Assembly: GCF_001641085.1 (NCBI RefSeq)
Contig: NZ_LXIE01000050.1
Location: 62,001-126,000, forward strand
DNA length: 64,000 nucleotides
From: Aequorivita soesokkakensis
Lineage (GTDB): Bacteria; Bacteroidota; Bacteroidia; Flavobacteriales; Flavobacteriaceae
Reading direction: 5' to 3'
Position 1 is the first letter of the stretch, and each line of letters opens with the position of its first letter. The position numbers were made by a program, and so were the translations under genes. Below are positions 9,514 through 19,436 of the stretch, piece after piece. The notes beneath the pieces were generated by a model that did not search any database, had not been told where the DNA came from, and was given only the letters and a program-made list of their open reading frames with translations.

Positions 9514-10338
9514 ATGTCAGTAAGAAAATTAAAACCAATCACCCCAGGTCAGCGTTTTAGGGTTGTTAATGGTTTTGACGCCATTACAACCGATAAGCCG
9601 GAGAAGTCTTTACTTGCTCCGAATAAGAGATCTGGTGGTAGAAACAGTCAAGGAAAAATGACCATGCGCTACATAGGTGGTGGTCATAAGAAGAAATATC
9701 GAATTATCGATTTTAAACGCGACAAAGCGGGAGTTCCTGCTACTGTTGCAAGTATTCAATACGATCCAAACCGTACGGCGTTTATCGCACTTTTGAACTA
9801 TCAAGATGGTGAAAAGCGATATGTAATTGCGCAAAACGGACTACAAGTTGGGCAGAACATCCTTTCGGGTGAAGCAGTAGCTCCAGAGATTGGAAACGCA
9901 ATGCCGCTTTCAGCTATTCCATTAGGTACTATTATTTCCTGCATCGAGCTTCGTCCCGGTCAAGGAGCTATTATGGCCCGTAGTGCTGGTGCTTTCGCAC
10001 AGCTTATGGCCCGTGATGGAAAATATGCTACCGTAAAACTTCCTTCAGGTGAAACCCGATTAATTTTGGTAAACTGTATGGCTACCATTGGTGCCGTATC
10101 AAACAGTGACCACCAATTGTTAGTATCTGGTAAGGCTGGTAGAAGCAGATGGTTGGGTAGAAGACCACGTACAAGACCAGTAGTGATGAACCCTGTTGAT
10201 CACCCAATGGGTGGTGGTGAAGGTAAATCTTCTGGAGGTCACCCACGTTCTAGAAAAGGTATCCCTGCAAAAGGTTACAGAACCCGTACTAAAACGAAAG
10301 CAAGTAATAAATATATCTTAGAACGAAGAAAGAAATAA
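9514..10338 (+). CDS. rplB: 50S ribosomal protein L2
   Basis: 274 residues, matching the usual 273-277. L2 binds 23S rRNA near the peptidyl-transferase centre and is needed for subunit association. Conserved landmarks are [20 protein letters not shown] near residue 35 and the C-terminal [19 protein letters not shown], which carries the histidine implicated in peptidyl-transferase function. rpsS starts 3 bp after the stop. Confidence 0.98.
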   Translation: MSVRKLKPITPGQRFRVVNGFDAITTDKPEKSLLAPNKRSGGRNSQGKMTMRYIGGGHKKKYRIIDFKRDKAGVPATVASIQYDPNRTAFIALLNYQDGEKRYVIAQNGLQVGQNILSGEAVAPEIGNAMPLSAIPLGTIISCIELRPGQGAIMARSAGAFAQLMARDGKYATVKLPSGETRLILVNCMATIGAVSNSDHQLLVSGKAGRSRWLGRRPRTRPVVMNPVDHPMGGGEGKSSGGHPRSRKGIPAKGYRTRTKTKASNKYILERRKK

Positions 10339-10341
10339 GTT

Positions 10342-10620
10342 ATGGCAAGATCGTTAAAAAAAGGACCGTTCGTTCATTATAAATTAGACAAGAAAGTTCA
10401 ACAAAACGTTGAGGATAACAAGAAGACCGTAATCAAAACTTGGTCACGTGCTTCTATGATCACTCCAGATTTTGTTGGTCAAACCATCGCTGTACACAAC
10501 GGGCGCCAATTTGTTCCTGTGTATGTAACAGAAAACATGGTTGGGCATAAACTAGGAGAATTTTCACCTACAAGATCATTCCGTGGTCATTCAGGTGCTA
10601 AAAACAAAGGTAAAAAATAA
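10342..10620 (+). CDS. rpsS: 30S ribosomal protein S19
   Basis: 92 residues, the same length as in E. coli, starting [16 protein letters not shown]19 forms a pair with S13 at the top of the 30S head. The segment [23 protein letters not shown] and the ending [12 protein letters not shown] are diagnostic. It is packed between rplB and rplV with gaps of 3 and 6 bp. Confidence 0.98.
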   Translation: MARSLKKGPFVHYKLDKKVQQNVEDNKKTVIKTWSRASMITPDFVGQTIAVHNGRQFVPVYVTENMVGHKLGEFSPTRSFRGHSGAKNKGKK

Positions 10621-10626
10621 TAGGCC

Positions 10627-11037
10627 ATGGGAGTTCGTAAAAGAGAAAGAGCAGAAGCAATCAAGGAAGCAAAGAAAACAATGTACTTTGCTAAATTGAA
10701 CAATTGCCCCACTTCACCAAGAAAAATGCGTTTAATGGCGGATTTGGTAAGAGGTGAGAAAATAGACAAAGCACTTAATATTTTGAAGTTTAGTTCAAAG
10801 GAATCTTCACGCAAATTGGAGAAACTACTTTTGTCTGCCATCAATAACTGGCAACAAAAGAACGAAGACGCTTCAGTAGAAGATGCAGATCTTTTTGTTA
10901 AGGAAATCCGTGTGGATGGTGGAACGATGTTGAAAAGACTTCGTCCTGCACCACAAGGCCGTGCGCACAGAATTAGAAAACGCTCCAACCACGTAACACT
11001 GGTATTGGCAGCTAACGATAACACACAAAGCAAGTAA
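10627..11037 (+). CDS. rplV: 50S ribosomal protein L22
   Basis: 136 residues. The core is canonical ([18 protein letters not shown] near residue 25; [20 protein letters not shown] near the end). L22 reaches along the exit tunnel through a beta-hairpin and is a site of macrolide-resistance mutations in other bacteria. It is longer than the 110-residue E. coli protein, mainly through an N-terminal part with [20 protein letters not shown] at 10627 gives the best spacing after rpsS. Confidence 0.97.
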   Translation: MGVRKRERAEAIKEAKKTMYFAKLNNCPTSPRKMRLMADLVRGEKIDKALNILKFSSKESSRKLEKLLLSAINNWQQKNEDASVEDADLFVKEIRVDGGTMLKRLRPAPQGRAHRIRKRSNHVTLVLAANDNTQSK

Positions 11038-11041
11038 TTAA

Positions 11042-11773
11042 ATGGGACAGAAGACAAATCCAATCGGGAATCGCTTAGGTATCATTAGAGGTTGGGAATC
11101 CAACTGGTACGGAGGCAACGACTACGGCGATAAATTGGCCGAAGACGACAAGATTAGAAAATATGTTCACGCACGTTTAAGTAAAGCTAGTGTGAGTAGA
11201 GTAATTATTGAGCGTACGCTTAAGCTTGTAACCGTTACTATAACCACTGCCCGTCCCGGTATCATTATCGGTAAAGGTGGCCAGGAAGTAGACAAGCTAA
11301 AAGAAGAGCTTAAGAAAATTACAGATAAAGAGGTACAGATCAATATTCACGAGATCAAAAGACCTGAGCTTGATGCATTTTTGGTAGCTGCAAGTATTGC
11401 ACGCCAAATTGAAAGCCGTATTTCATACCGTCGTGCCATAAAAATGGCTATCGCGGCTACAATGCGAATGAATGCTGAAGGTATTAAGGTTCAGATTTCA
11501 GGACGTTTGAACGGCGCTGAAATGGCACGTTCAGAATCTTACAAAGAAGGTCGTATCCCGTTATCAACTTTTAGAGCCGATATTGACTACGCTTTAGTTG
11601 AGGCACACACTACTTATGGTAGATTGGGTGTTAAAGTATGGATTATGAAAGGCGAAGTATATGGAAAGAGAGAACTTTCCCCATTAGTTGGTCTTGCTAC
11701 TGGCAAAACCAAGAGTGGTGGAAAAGGAGCTCCAGCAGGACGCGGTGGCAACAAAGCACGTCGCAGAAAGTAA
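11042..11773 (+). CDS. rpsC: 30S ribosomal protein S3
   Basis: 243 residues. S3 lies at the mRNA entry site of the 30S head and has helicase-like activity there. The KH domain signature [20 protein letters not shown] (residues about 76-95) and the conserved [15 protein letters not shown] are present, followed by a basic low-complexity tail [18 protein letters not shown]. It starts 4 bp after rplV. Confidence 0.98.
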   Translation: MGQKTNPIGNRLGIIRGWESNWYGGNDYGDKLAEDDKIRKYVHARLSKASVSRVIIERTLKLVTVTITTARPGIIIGKGGQEVDKLKEELKKITDKEVQINIHEIKRPELDAFLVAASIARQIESRISYRRAIKMAIAATMRMNAEGIKVQISGRLNGAEMARSESYKEGRIPLSTFRADIDYALVEAHTTYGRLGVKVWIMKGEVYGKRELSPLVGLATGKTKSGGKGAPAGRGGNKARRRK

Positions 11774-11791
11774 TTTTTTAAATAGAAGAAA

Positions 11792-12211
11792 ATGTTACAA
11801 CCTAAAAGAACAAAGTACCGTAAACAAATGAAAGGCCGTATGAAAGGCGATGCCGGTCGTGGCAACCAGCTAGCATACGGAACCTTCGGTATAAAATCGT
11901 TGGAATCAGAATTTCTTACAGCAAGACAAATTGAAGCTGCACGTATCGCTGCTACCCGTTTTATGAAAAGAGAAGGTTCTATCTGGATCATGATTTTTCC
12001 AGATAAGCCAATTACAAAAAAGCCTCTTGAAGTACGTATGGGTAAAGGTAAAGGTGCTGTAGAATATTACGCTGCTGTGGTAAAACCAGGAAGAATGCTT
12101 TTTGAAGTATCTGGTGTTCCAGTTGAAACAGCAAAAGAAGCATTGCGCCTTGCTGCACAAAAGCTTCCGGTAAAAACTAAATTTGTAATGTCTCGGGATT
12201 TCCAAGCATAA
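11792..12211 (+). CDS. rplP: 50S ribosomal protein L16
   Basis: 139 residues, starting [20 protein letters not shown]16 organises the A-site region of the 50S subunit. Diagnostic segments are EARIAATRF-like ([18 protein letters not shown]) and [18 protein letters not shown]. The gap from rpsC is 18 bp and to rpmC is 11 bp. Confidence 0.98.
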   Translation: MLQPKRTKYRKQMKGRMKGDAGRGNQLAYGTFGIKSLESEFLTARQIEAARIAATRFMKREGSIWIMIFPDKPITKKPLEVRMGKGKGAVEYYAAVVKPGRMLFEVSGVPVETAKEALRLAAQKLPVKTKFVMSRDFQA

Positions 12212-12222
12212 TTTTTTGAACG

Positions 12223-12414
12223 ATGAAACAATCAGAAATTAAAAAAGCATCAACGGCAGAACTTCAGGAAGCATATGCTGACTCAAGAAAGGCTTATACA
12301 GACCTTAAAATGGCTCACACCATATCCCCGTTGGAAAATCCAATTCAACTAAGATCCCAAAGAAGGGTGATAGCAAGAATAGCGACTGAACTAACTAATA
12401 GAGAAGTGCAATAA
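12223..12414 (+). CDS. rpmC: 50S ribosomal protein L29
   Basis: 63 residues, a two-helix protein starting MKQSEIKKASTAELQEA with the conserved ENPIQLRSQRRVIARIATEL. L29 sits beside L23 at the exit-tunnel rim. Length equals the E. coli protein. It lies between rplP and rpsQ as in all S10 operons. Confidence 0.97.
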   Translation: MKQSEIKKASTAELQEAYADSRKAYTDLKMAHTISPLENPIQLRSQRRVIARIATELTNREVQ

Positions 12415-12429
12415 TTGTACAGCTGAAAG

Positions 12430-12693
12430 ATGGAAGAAATTAAAAGAAACTTAAGAAAAGAACGTATAGGTGTAGTAACCAGTAACAAAATGGACAAGTC
12501 CATTGTAGTTGCCGAGGTGAAAAAAGTAAAACACCCTATGTACGGAAAGTTCGTAACGAAAACTAAAAAGTACGTTGCGCACGACGAGACAAACAACTGC
12601 AACGAAGGTGATACAGTAAGGATCATGGAAACACGTCCTTTAAGTAAAACCAAATGTTGGAGATTAGTAGAAATAATTGAAAGAGCGAAGTAA
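12430..12693 (+). CDS. rpsQ: 30S ribosomal protein S17
   Basis: 87 residues. S17 is an early 16S-binding OB-fold protein. The conserved [18 protein letters not shown] and HPMYGKFV segments are followed by [19 protein letters not shown]. It ends the S10 block; rplN starts 2 bp after its stop, so the S10 and spc groups are continuous here. Confidence 0.97.
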   Translation: MEEIKRNLRKERIGVVTSNKMDKSIVVAEVKKVKHPMYGKFVTKTKKYVAHDETNNCNEGDTVRIMETRPLSKTKCWRLVEIIERAK

Positions 12694-12695
12694 TT

Positions 12696-13064
12696 ATGTT
12701 ACAACAAGAATCAAGACTCAAAGTCGCAGACAATACCGGTGCTAAGGAAGTGCTTACCATCCGTGTATTGGGCGGAACAAAAAGAAGGTATGCTTCTATT
12801 GGTGATAAGATTGTAGTTTCTGTAAAGGAAGCAACACCAAATGGAAACATTAAGAAAGGAGCAGTTTCTACAGCAGTTGTAGTACGTACCGTGAAGGAAA
12901 TAAGAAGACCTGACGGTTCTTATATCCGTTTTGACGATAACGCTTGTGTACTTTTGAACGCCCAAGGCGAGATGAGAGGAACACGTGTTTTCGGACCGGT
13001 AGCAAGAGAGCTTCGTGACAAGCAATTTATGAAAATAGTATCATTGGCACCAGAGGTGCTTTAA
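12696..13064 (+). CDS. rplN: 50S ribosomal protein L14
   Basis: 122 residues starting [19 protein letters not shown], a signature of the family. L14 contributes to the subunit interface. Other landmarks are [20 protein letters not shown] and [24 protein letters not shown] (in two parts) at the C-terminus. Length matches E. coli (123). Confidence 0.98.
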   Translation: MLQQESRLKVADNTGAKEVLTIRVLGGTKRRYASIGDKIVVSVKEATPNGNIKKGAVSTAVVVRTVKEIRRPDGSYIRFDDNACVLLNAQGEMRGTRVFGPVARELRDKQFMKIVSLAPEVL

Positions 13065-13065
13065 T

Positions 13066-13392
13066 ATGAAAACTAAGATGACAAAGCTTAAAATAAAATC
13101 AGGCGATACAGTAGTAGTTACTGCCGGAGACCACAAAGGTTCTGAAGGTAAAGTAATGAAAATATTCCTTGACAAAAACAAAGCAATCGTAGAAGGAGTA
13201 AACATGGTTTCAAAACATGAGAAGCCAAGCGCAAAAAACCCACAAGGAGGAATTGCAAAAAAGGAAGCTCCTATCCATATTTCAAACCTTTCATTGGTTG
13301 ATCCAAAATCTGGAAAAGCAACACGTGTAGGGTACAAAACCGAAAATGGTAAAAAAGTACGTTTTTCAAAACAATCGAATCAAGCAATATAG
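13066..13392 (+). CDS. rplX: 50S ribosomal protein L24
   Basis: 108 residues if translation starts at 13066, or 104 if it starts at the fourth internal codon ATG at 13078 ([10 protein letters not shown]), which matches the usual length and leaves 13 bp after rplN instead of one. The KOW motif is clear ([19 protein letters not shown]). L24 starts 50S assembly and lies near the tunnel exit. I consider the 13078 start at least as likely. Confidence 0.95.
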   Translation: MKTKMTKLKIKSGDTVVVTAGDHKGSEGKVMKIFLDKNKAIVEGVNMVSKHEKPSAKNPQGGIAKKEAPIHISNLSLVDPKSGKATRVGYKTENGKKVRFSKQSNQAI

Positions 13393-13394
13393 TT

Positions 13395-13946
13395 ATGGCA
13401 TATACACCAAGACTTAAGGAAGAGTACAAAAGCAGAGTGATCAATTCACTTACTGACGAATTTGGTTACAAAAACGTCATGCAGGTACCAAAATTGGAGC
13501 GTATTGTTGTTTCCCGCGGTGTGGGCGCAGCAGTGGCTGACAAGAAACTTATTGACTATTCGGTTGATGAGTTTACAAAGATAACCGGGCAAAAAGCGGT
13601 TTCAACCAACTCTAAAAAAGACGTTGCAAACTTCAAACTTCGTAAAGGCATGCCAATTGGTGTGAAAGTTACGTTGCGCGGAGAGCGTATGTATGAATTT
13701 TTGGACAGGTTAGTAACTTCGGCTTTGCCAAGGGTACGTGACTTTAACGGAATTAAAGCAACCGGTTTTGACGGAAGAGGAAACTACTCTTTGGGAATTA
13801 CCGAGCAAATTATCTTCCCAGAAATCGATATCGATAAAGTGAAGAAAATTGAAGGGATGAACATTACGTTCATCACTACCGCAAAAACCGATAAAGAAGC
13901 GAAATCATTATTACAGGAATTGGGATTACCCTTTAAAAAGAACTAA
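13395..13946 (+). CDS. rplE: 50S ribosomal protein L5
   Basis: 183 residues. L5 binds 5S rRNA and forms the central protuberance and the B1b bridge to the small subunit. Conserved elements are [32 protein letters not shown] and [17 protein letters not shown]. The start is 2 bp after rplX. Confidence 0.98.
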   Translation: MAYTPRLKEEYKSRVINSLTDEFGYKNVMQVPKLERIVVSRGVGAAVADKKLIDYSVDEFTKITGQKAVSTNSKKDVANFKLRKGMPIGVKVTLRGERMYEFLDRLVTSALPRVRDFNGIKATGFDGRGNYSLGITEQIIFPEIDIDKVKKIEGMNITFITTAKTDKEAKSLLQELGLPFKKN

Positions 13947-13949
13947 GAG

Positions 13950-14219
13950 ATGGCTAAAGAATCAATGAAAGCCCGCGAGGTTAAGAGACAAAAAACGGTA
14001 GCAAAATATGCAGCCAAGCGTAAAGCTTTGAAAGAAGCCGGCGATTGGGAAGGTTTGCAGAAACTACCAAAAAATGCCTCACCCGTTCGTTTGCACAACC
14101 GTTGCAAATTAACCGGAAGACCAAGAGGGTATATGAGAACTTTTGGAATTTCACGTGTATTGTTCCGTGAAATGGCAAATTCAGGGTTAATTCCAGGAGT
14201 GCGTAAAGCATCTTGGTAA
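13950..14219 (+). CDS. rpsN: 30S ribosomal protein S14, zinc-free type
   Basis: 89 residues, ending [20 protein letters not shown] then RKASW. S14 is a 30S head protein. The single cysteine (in [12 protein letters not shown]) and absence of paired CxxC motifs mark the C-minus, zinc-independent form; the length lies between the 61-residue zinc form and the 101-residue E. coli form. An 85-bp gap with two hairpins follows before rpsH. Confidence 0.97.
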   Translation: MAKESMKAREVKRQKTVAKYAAKRKALKEAGDWEGLQKLPKNASPVRLHNRCKLTGRPRGYMRTFGISRVLFREMANSGLIPGVRKASW

Positions 14220-14284
14220 GAACAGATTTCTGTTCAAAAGAAAAAAGTATAAACTGGTTGAAGGTTCAGAATAGTCTGAAAACC
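14220..14284 (+). promoter_or_regulatory. Two hairpins in the rpsN-rpsH gap
   Basis: GAACAG (14220-14225) pairs with CTGTTC (14230-14235) over four bases, starting directly after the rpsN stop. A second hairpin is GGTTCAGA (14263-14270) with TCTG and AACC (14275-14278 and 14281-14284), leaving two bulged A at 14279-14280. It ends 20 bases before the rpsH start. Such structure before the S8 gene could serve autoregulation, but this is inference. Confidence 0.4.
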
Positions 14285-14304
14285 ACTTCCGCAAATTCAA
14301 ATAA

Positions 14305-14706
14305 ATGAATACAGATCCAATTTCAGATTATCTAACGCGAGTTAGAAACGCTGCGAAAGCCGGACATCGTGTTGTAGAGATTCCAGCTTCAAATCTAAAA
14401 AAGGAGATTACAAAAATCCTTTTTGATCAAGGTTACATTTTAAGCTACAAATTTGATGACGAAAGTACCCCACAAGGTATCATCAAAATTGCATTGAAAT
14501 ATGACAAGGTTACCAAAGAATCGGTAATCAAAAAAATTCAAAGAATAAGTAAACCAGGTTTACGTAAATACGCAGGTTCAACAGAACTTCCTCGTGTTTT
14601 GAACGGTTTGGGTATTGCTATTGTTTCTACTTCTTCGGGAGTAATGACCGGCAAGCAGGCCAAAGCTCAAAATGTAGGTGGTGAAGTATTGTGTTACGTT
14701 TACTAA
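14305..14706 (+). CDS. rpsH: 30S ribosomal protein S8
   Basis: 133 residues starting MNTDPISDYLTRVRNA. S8 binds the central domain of 16S rRNA; in E. coli it also represses the spc operon. The C-terminal signature GIAIVSTSSGVMTGKQAK and GGEVLCYVY is intact. The start ATG at 14305 fits the usual length of about 132. Confidence 0.98.
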   Translation: MNTDPISDYLTRVRNAAKAGHRVVEIPASNLKKEITKILFDQGYILSYKFDDESTPQGIIKIALKYDKVTKESVIKKIQRISKPGLRKYAGSTELPRVLNGLGIAIVSTSSGVMTGKQAKAQNVGGEVLCYVY

Positions 14707-14721
14707 AAAATAGACAAAGAA

Positions 14722-15264
14722 ATGTCAAGAATAGGTAAAAACCCGGTAGCCATCCCACAAGGAGTTACAGTTGATGTAAAAGACAACGTAATTACCGTAA
14801 AAGGAAAATTAGGCGAGTTAACTCAGGATTTTTCTGACGTTAGCGTAAAAGTAGAAGACGGAAACGTATTGGTTGAGCGTCCTTCAGATTCTAAAAACCA
14901 CACTGCAAAGCACGGTCTTTACAGAGCGTTGGTAAATAATATGATTGAAGGCGTAAGCAAAGGATGGACCAAGGAATTGGAATTAGTTGGTGTAGGGTAC
15001 CGCGCCAGCAACCAAGGACAAAAATTGGATTTGGCTTTAGGATTTTCACACAACATCGTTTTGGACATCGCACCAGAAGTAAAAGTGGAAACCGTATCTG
15101 ATAAAGGTAAAAACCCAATCGTAAAATTAACGTCTCACGACAAACAATTGGTAGGACAAGTAGCGGCAAAAATCCGCGGCTTCCGTAAGCCAGAACCTTA
15201 CAAAGGAAAAGGTATCAAGTTTGTAGGTGAACAATTAAGAAGAAAAGCAGGTAAATCTGCATAA
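14722..15264 (+). CDS. rplF: 50S ribosomal protein L6
   Basis: 180 residues starting [17 protein letters not shown], with the C-terminal signature [16 protein letters not shown]6 has two related domains and sits near the factor-binding site. Gap of 15 bp from rpsH and 11 bp to rplR. Confidence 0.98.
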   Translation: MSRIGKNPVAIPQGVTVDVKDNVITVKGKLGELTQDFSDVSVKVEDGNVLVERPSDSKNHTAKHGLYRALVNNMIEGVSKGWTKELELVGVGYRASNQGQKLDLALGFSHNIVLDIAPEVKVETVSDKGKNPIVKLTSHDKQLVGQVAAKIRGFRKPEPYKGKGIKFVGEQLRRKAGKSA

Positions 15265-15275
15265 CAAATAGAGTT

Positions 15276-15632
15276 ATGGCATTATCAAAGTACGAAAGAA
15301 GAGAGCGCTTGCGCATGCGAATCAGAAAAACGGTTGAGGGCACTGAAAGTCGTCCACGTTTGGCTGTTTTCCGTAGCAACAAAGAAATATACGCTCAAAT
15401 TATTGACGATGTAAATGGAAAGACCATTACCGCTGCATCTTCAAGAGATAAAGATATTGACGCTTCAAAAGTAAACAAAGTTGAAGCTGCAAAATTAGTA
15501 GGAAAAGCTATCGCTGAAAAAGCTGTTAAAGCTGGTGTTGAAACCATCGCTTTCGACAGAGGCGGTTACCTTTACCACGGAAGAGTAAAATCATTAGCTG
15601 AAGGTGCACGCGAAGGTGGCCTTAAATTCTAA
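15276..15632 (+). CDS. rplR: 50S ribosomal protein L18
   Basis: 118 residues starting [19 protein letters not shown]18 brings 5S rRNA to the 50S subunit with L5. Signature segments are [20 protein letters not shown] and [20 protein letters not shown]. Length matches E. coli (117). Confidence 0.98.
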   Translation: MALSKYERRERLRMRIRKTVEGTESRPRLAVFRSNKEIYAQIIDDVNGKTITAASSRDKDIDASKVNKVEAAKLVGKAIAEKAVKAGVETIAFDRGGYLYHGRVKSLAEGAREGGLKF

Positions 15633-15640
15633 GTCAAATT

Positions 15641-16165
15641 ATGTATCAAGATTATAAAAACGTAGAATTAGTAAAACCAGGAGGTCTTGAATTGAAAGAC
15701 CGTTTGGTAGGTGTACAACGTGTAACCAAGGTGACCAAAGGTGGTCGTGCCTTCGGATTTTCAGCTATTGTAGTTGTTGGTGACGAAAAAGGAGTGGTAG
15801 GCCACGGTCTTGGAAAATCCAAGGATGTAGCAAGCGCGATAGCAAAAGCTATTGAAGATGCCAAGAAAAACTTGGTTCGTATTCCACTTAACAAAGTGAC
15901 ACTTCCACACGAACAAAAAGGAAAATATGGCGGAGCCCGTGTTAATCTTCTTCCAGCTGCGCCTGGTACCGGAGTAATTGCTGGTGGTGCCGTACGTGCC
16001 GTATTGGAAGCAGTAGGGGTTCACGATGTATTGTCAAAATCACAAGGATCTTCTAACCCACACAACGTGGTAAAAGCAACTTTTGATGCCCTTTTGCAAA
16101 TGCGAAGCGCACAAACTGTAGCAAACCAACGTGGAATTTCACTTGAAAAAGTATTCAAAGGATAA
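15641..16165 (+). CDS. rpsE: 30S ribosomal protein S5
   Basis: 174 residues. S5 lies at the back of the 30S subunit at the mRNA entry channel and affects accuracy. The double-stranded RNA-binding signature [18 protein letters not shown] and the segment [18 protein letters not shown] are present, as is the C-terminal [19 protein letters not shown]. Start 8 bp after rplR. Confidence 0.98.
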   Translation: MYQDYKNVELVKPGGLELKDRLVGVQRVTKVTKGGRAFGFSAIVVVGDEKGVVGHGLGKSKDVASAIAKAIEDAKKNLVRIPLNKVTLPHEQKGKYGGARVNLLPAAPGTGVIAGGAVRAVLEAVGVHDVLSKSQGSSNPHNVVKATFDALLQMRSAQTVANQRGISLEKVFKG

Positions 16166-16176
16166 ATATCAGAGCG

Positions 16177-16356
16177 ATGGCAAAAATTAAAGTAACAAAG
16201 GTAAAAAGCGTTATAAAACGCCCAAAAAACCAAAAGAGAATCATGGAATCTTTGGGTCTTCACAAGATGAACCAAACGGTTGAACATGAAGACACGCCAA
16301 ACATTCTTGGTATGATCAATAAAGTTAATCACTTGGTTTCTGTTGAAACCAAATAA
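16177..16356 (+). CDS. rpmD: 50S ribosomal protein L30
   Basis: A 59-residue frame from ATG at 16177 to TAA at 16354-16356, starting MAKIKVTKVKSVIKRPKNQK and ending LVSVETK. Length equals that of E. coli L30 and the position between rpsE and rplO is canonical. The segment ESLGLHKMNQTVEHEDTP matches the family's conserved middle. L30 binds 23S and touches 5S rRNA. Confidence 0.96.
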   Translation: MAKIKVTKVKSVIKRPKNQKRIMESLGLHKMNQTVEHEDTPNILGMINKVNHLVSVETK

Positions 16357-16367
16357 GAAACACGATA

Positions 16368-16820
16368 ATGGATTTAAGTAACTTACAACCGGCTCCTGGG
16401 TCGGTAAAAAATCAAGGCAAGCGAGTAGGTCGCGGACAAGGTTCCGGTAAAGGTGGTACTGCCACCCGCGGACACAAAGGAGCAAAATCACGTTCAGGTT
16501 ATTCCAAGAAAGTTGGATTTGAAGGTGGACAAATGCCCCTACAACGTCGTGTTCCTAAGTTTGGATTTACAAACATCAACCGTAAAGAGTATAAGGGAAT
16601 CAACATTGATACTCTTCAACAATTGGTTGACGACAAGAAAATAAATGATACCGTTGACTTTGAAACCTTAGTTGGTTTGGGTCTTGCTGGTAAAAACGAA
16701 ATGGTTAAGATTTTAGGAAGAGGCGAAATAAAAGCAAAATTGAAGGTATCTGCTCACAAGTTCACTGCCTCGGCAAAAGAAGCTATTGAAGCTGCCGGTG
16801 GCGAAGTAGTAACATTGTAA
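16368..16820 (+). CDS. rplO: 50S ribosomal protein L15
   Basis: 150 residues starting MDLSNLQPAPGSVKNQGKRV, with the glycine-rich extended N-terminal arm (GRGQGSGKGGTATRGHKG) that threads into the 50S core, and FEGGQMPLQRRVPKFGF. L15 is a late-assembly protein. secY follows after 12 bp as in other spc operons. Confidence 0.98.
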   Translation: MDLSNLQPAPGSVKNQGKRVGRGQGSGKGGTATRGHKGAKSRSGYSKKVGFEGGQMPLQRRVPKFGFTNINRKEYKGINIDTLQQLVDDKKINDTVDFETLVGLGLAGKNEMVKILGRGEIKAKLKVSAHKFTASAKEAIEAAGGEVVTL

Positions 16821-16832
16821 CAAAAGCTAAGG

Positions 16833-18176
16833 ATGAAATTTATCGATACCTTAAAAAATGTATGGAAAATAGAGGAGCTGCGTAACCGCATCATGCTTAC
16901 TCTTGGAATGCTATTGGTTTACCGTTTTGGTGCGCAAGTAGTACTTCCAGGAATTGATGCAGATATGTTGGCACAGTTCGCAGGTAAATTCAATGCCGGC
17001 GGTATTGGTGGATTGCTGAACGCATTTACAGGAGGAGCTTTTGCTAACGCTTCTGTTTTTGCATTGGGGATTATGCCATATATTTCTGCTTCCATTGTTG
17101 TACAGTTGATGCAAATTGCTGTGCCTTACCTTCAAAAATTACAGAAAGAAGGCGAAAGCGGACGTAAGAAAATCAACCAGATTACCCGATGGTTAACTAT
17201 CGGTATCTGTTTGGTACAAGCGCCAAGTTATTTAGCAGGTCTTCCAGCAATGGGGGTTCCGGCTGAAGCTTTTGTAATGGGGCAAAGCGTTATGTTCTAC
17301 GTTTCTTCAGTAATTATACTTGTAACAGGAACAATATTCGCAATGTGGTTGGGTGAAAAAATTACCGATAAAGGTATTGGTAACGGTATATCCATACTTA
17401 TTATGGTTGGTATTATTGCACGTTTGCCACAGTCATTTGCACAAGAATTTGTTTCAAGAGTAATTGAATCAAACGGTGGTTTGATTATGATACTTATTGA
17501 ATTGGTTATCTGGTTCGTAATTATTCTTTTATCAATTATGTTGGTAATGGCAGTTAGAAAGATACCTGTTCAATATGCAAGAAGAACTGCAAGCGGTGGT
17601 TACGAAAAGAATATTTTCGGTGCCCGTCAGTTCATTCCATTAAAGTTGAACGCTTCTGGAGTAATGCCAATCATCTTTGCACAGGCAATTATGTTTGTGC
17701 CATCAGCAGTAGCTAGTCTCTCCGAAAGTGATTTTGCTCAAGGAATTCAGGCTACATTCAGTGATATATTTGGACTATGGTATAACTTGGTATTTGCAAT
17801 TTTGATTATCATATTTACCTATTTCTATACAGCTATCACTGTTCCAACAAATAAGATGGCGGATGATTTAAAGAGAAGCGGTGGTTTCATTCCAGGTATT
17901 AAGCCAGGATCGCAAACCGCTGAATATTTAGACCGAATAATGTCACAAATAACACTTCCTGGATCTATATTTTTAGCATTGATTGCTATTGCACCGGCAT
18001 TTGCGGTAAAGCTTTTAGGAATTCAGCAAGGTTGGGCGTTATTCTACGGCGGTACTTCACTATTGATTATGGTGGGTGTTGCTATCGATACCATGCAACA
18101 AGTAAACTCGTATTTATTGAACCGTCACTATGATGGCTTGATGAAAAGCGGTAAAAATAGAAAGGCAGTAGCATAA
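16833..18176 (+). CDS. secY: Preprotein translocase subunit SecY
   Basis: 447 residues with about ten hydrophobic segments. SecY is the channel of the Sec translocon in the inner membrane. The family signatures [20 protein letters not shown] (helix 2/plug region) and the cytoplasmic loop VPVQYARR-like [13 protein letters not shown] are present, with [18 protein letters not shown] before helix 9. It is placed between rplO and infA, as is common outside enterobacteria. Confidence 0.98.
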   Translation: MKFIDTLKNVWKIEELRNRIMLTLGMLLVYRFGAQVVLPGIDADMLAQFAGKFNAGGIGGLLNAFTGGAFANASVFALGIMPYISASIVVQLMQIAVPYLQKLQKEGESGRKKINQITRWLTIGICLVQAPSYLAGLPAMGVPAEAFVMGQSVMFYVSSVIILVTGTIFAMWLGEKITDKGIGNGISILIMVGIIARLPQSFAQEFVSRVIESNGGLIMILIELVIWFVIILLSIMLVMAVRKIPVQYARRTASGGYEKNIFGARQFIPLKLNASGVMPIIFAQAIMFVPSAVASLSESDFAQGIQATFSDIFGLWYNLVFAILIIIFTYFYTAITVPTNKMADDLKRSGGFIPGIKPGSQTAEYLDRIMSQITLPGSIFLALIAIAPAFAVKLLGIQQGWALFYGGTSLLIMVGVAIDTMQQVNSYLLNRHYDGLMKSGKNRKAVA

Positions 18177-18178
18177 TT

Positions 18179-18394
18179 ATGGCAAAACAAAGCGCAATAG
18201 AACAAGATGGAAGTATAGTGGAAGCACTATCAAACGCGATGTTCCGTGTAGAATTGGAAAATGGTCATATTGTAACAGCGCATATTTCGGGCAAAATGCG
18301 TATGCACTACATAAAATTATTGCCCGGCGATAAAGTAAAATTGGAAATGAGCCCTTACGATTTAAGTAAGGCGCGAATAACCTACAGATATTAA
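18179..18394 (+). CDS. infA: Translation initiation factor IF-1
   Basis: 71 residues, OB fold, starting [19 protein letters not shown] with [20 protein letters not shown] and the ending [12 protein letters not shown]-1 occupies the A site during initiation. It starts 2 bp after secY and precedes rpmJ by 44 bp, the standard order in Gram-positive and Bacteroidota spc operons. Confidence 0.97.
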   Translation: MAKQSAIEQDGSIVEALSNAMFRVELENGHIVTAHISGKMRMHYIKLLPGDKVKLEMSPYDLSKARITYRY

Positions 18395-18438
18395 TACAAC
18401 GGACCTCACGGTTCATTGAACTATAAAAACAGAAACAG

Positions 18439-18555
18439 ATGAAAGTTAGAGCATCCGTAAAGAAAAGAAGTGCCGACTGCAAGATTGTTCGCAGAAAAGG
18501 CAGATTATATGTAATTAATAAAAAGAACCCAAAGTTCAAACAAAGACAAGGATAA
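18439..18555 (+). CDS. rpmJ: 50S ribosomal protein L36, zinc-free type
   Basis: A 38-residue frame, ATG 18439 to TAA 18553-18555, starting [20 protein letters not shown] and ending FKQRQG. It has the exact length and ends of L36. Three of four zinc-ribbon ligands are replaced (Ser11, Asn27, Phe33; only Cys14 remains), so it is the C-minus form that does not bind zinc. Confidence 0.96.
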   Translation: MKVRASVKKRSADCKIVRRKGRLYVINKKNPKFKQRQG

Positions 18556-18558
18556 GTT

Positions 18559-18933
18559 ATGGCAAGAATCGCAGGTGTAGATATCCCGAAGCACAAAAGG
18601 GGTGTAATCGCGTTAACGTATATCTTCGGAATCGGTAAGAGCCGTGCCCAAGATATTCTGAACAAAGCCGGAGTTGACGAAGACAAAAAAGTAAGTGAAT
18701 GGAACGATGATGAAATCGGTGCTATTCGTGATGCTGTGTCGTCTTTCAAAATCGAAGGTGAATTACGTAGTGAAGTTCAATTAAGCATTAAGCGCTTAAT
18801 GGATATTGGTTGTTACAGAGGTATTCGTCACAGATCGGGTCTTCCATTAAGAGGACAACGTACAAAGAATAACTCTCGTACCAGAAAAGGAAAACGTAAA
18901 ACTGTTGCTAACAAGAAAAAAGCAACTAAATAA
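18559..18933 (+). CDS. rpsM: 30S ribosomal protein S13
   Basis: 124 residues starting [21 protein letters not shown]13 sits in the head and contacts P-site tRNA and the large subunit. The helix-two-turns-helix segment ([14 protein letters not shown]) and [20 protein letters not shown] are diagnostic. The tail is strongly basic. It opens the alpha-operon part. Confidence 0.98.
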   Translation: MARIAGVDIPKHKRGVIALTYIFGIGKSRAQDILNKAGVDEDKKVSEWNDDEIGAIRDAVSSFKIEGELRSEVQLSIKRLMDIGCYRGIRHRSGLPLRGQRTKNNSRTRKGKRKTVANKKKATK

Positions 18934-18944
18934 AACCTAACGTT

Positions 18945-19346
18945 ATGGCAAAGACAAGTCAAAAAACTACAAAAACAGTTAAGAAACGCAAGGTTAATGT
19001 TGAATCAACTGGAGAGGCGCATATCAATGCTTCCTTCAACAACATTATCGTTTCGTTGACAAATAAGAACGGAGATGTTATCTCTTGGTCCTCAGCCGGT
19101 AAAATGGGCTTCCGTGGATCTAAGAAAAATACTCCTTATGCAGCTCAATTGGCATCAGAAGATTGCGCAAAAGTTGCACACGACGCCGGTTTGCGTAAAG
19201 TAAAAGTTTACGTAAAAGGGCCAGGAAACGGTAGAGAATCTGCAATACGTTCCATCCACAACGCAGGAATTGAAGTAACCGAAATCATCGACGTTACGCC
19301 AATGCCGCACAACGGATGCCGTCCTCCAAAAAGAAGAAGAGTTTAA
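18945..19346 (+). CDS. rpsK: 30S ribosomal protein S11
   Basis: 133 residues. A lysine-rich N-terminus precedes the core ([38 protein letters not shown]), ending [15 protein letters not shown]11 forms part of the platform and contacts mRNA in the E site. A 90-bp gap with a strong stem-loop separates it from rpsD. Confidence 0.98.
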   Translation: MAKTSQKTTKTVKKRKVNVESTGEAHINASFNNIIVSLTNKNGDVISWSSAGKMGFRGSKKNTPYAAQLASEDCAKVAHDAGLRKVKVYVKGPGNGRESAIRSIHNAGIEVTEIIDVTPMPHNGCRPPKRRRV

Positions 19347-19365
19347 TTAATTATAAATATCAATC

Positions 19366-19420
19366 TGAAGGAACCAAAAACTAAAGGATTAACGTAAGAC
19401 CTTAATTTAGTTTTCCTTCA
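19366..19420 (+). promoter_or_regulatory. Candidate rpsD (S4) leader: long bulged stem-loop
   Basis: TGAAGGA (19366-19372) pairs with TCCTTCA (19414-19420), and AAACTAAA (19378-19385) pairs with TTTAGTTT (19406-19413). This makes 15 bp of perfect pairing interrupted only by a five-base bulge ACCAA (19373-19377) on the left side. Inside, GG (19386-19387) can pair with CC (19400-19401). The structure ends 16 bases before the rpsD start codon. S4 represses its own synthesis through mRNA structure in other bacteria, so an S4-binding leader is the natural reading. No T-run follows, so it is not a terminator. Confidence 0.55.
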
Positions 19421-19436
19421 TAACCTTAAATTAGAA

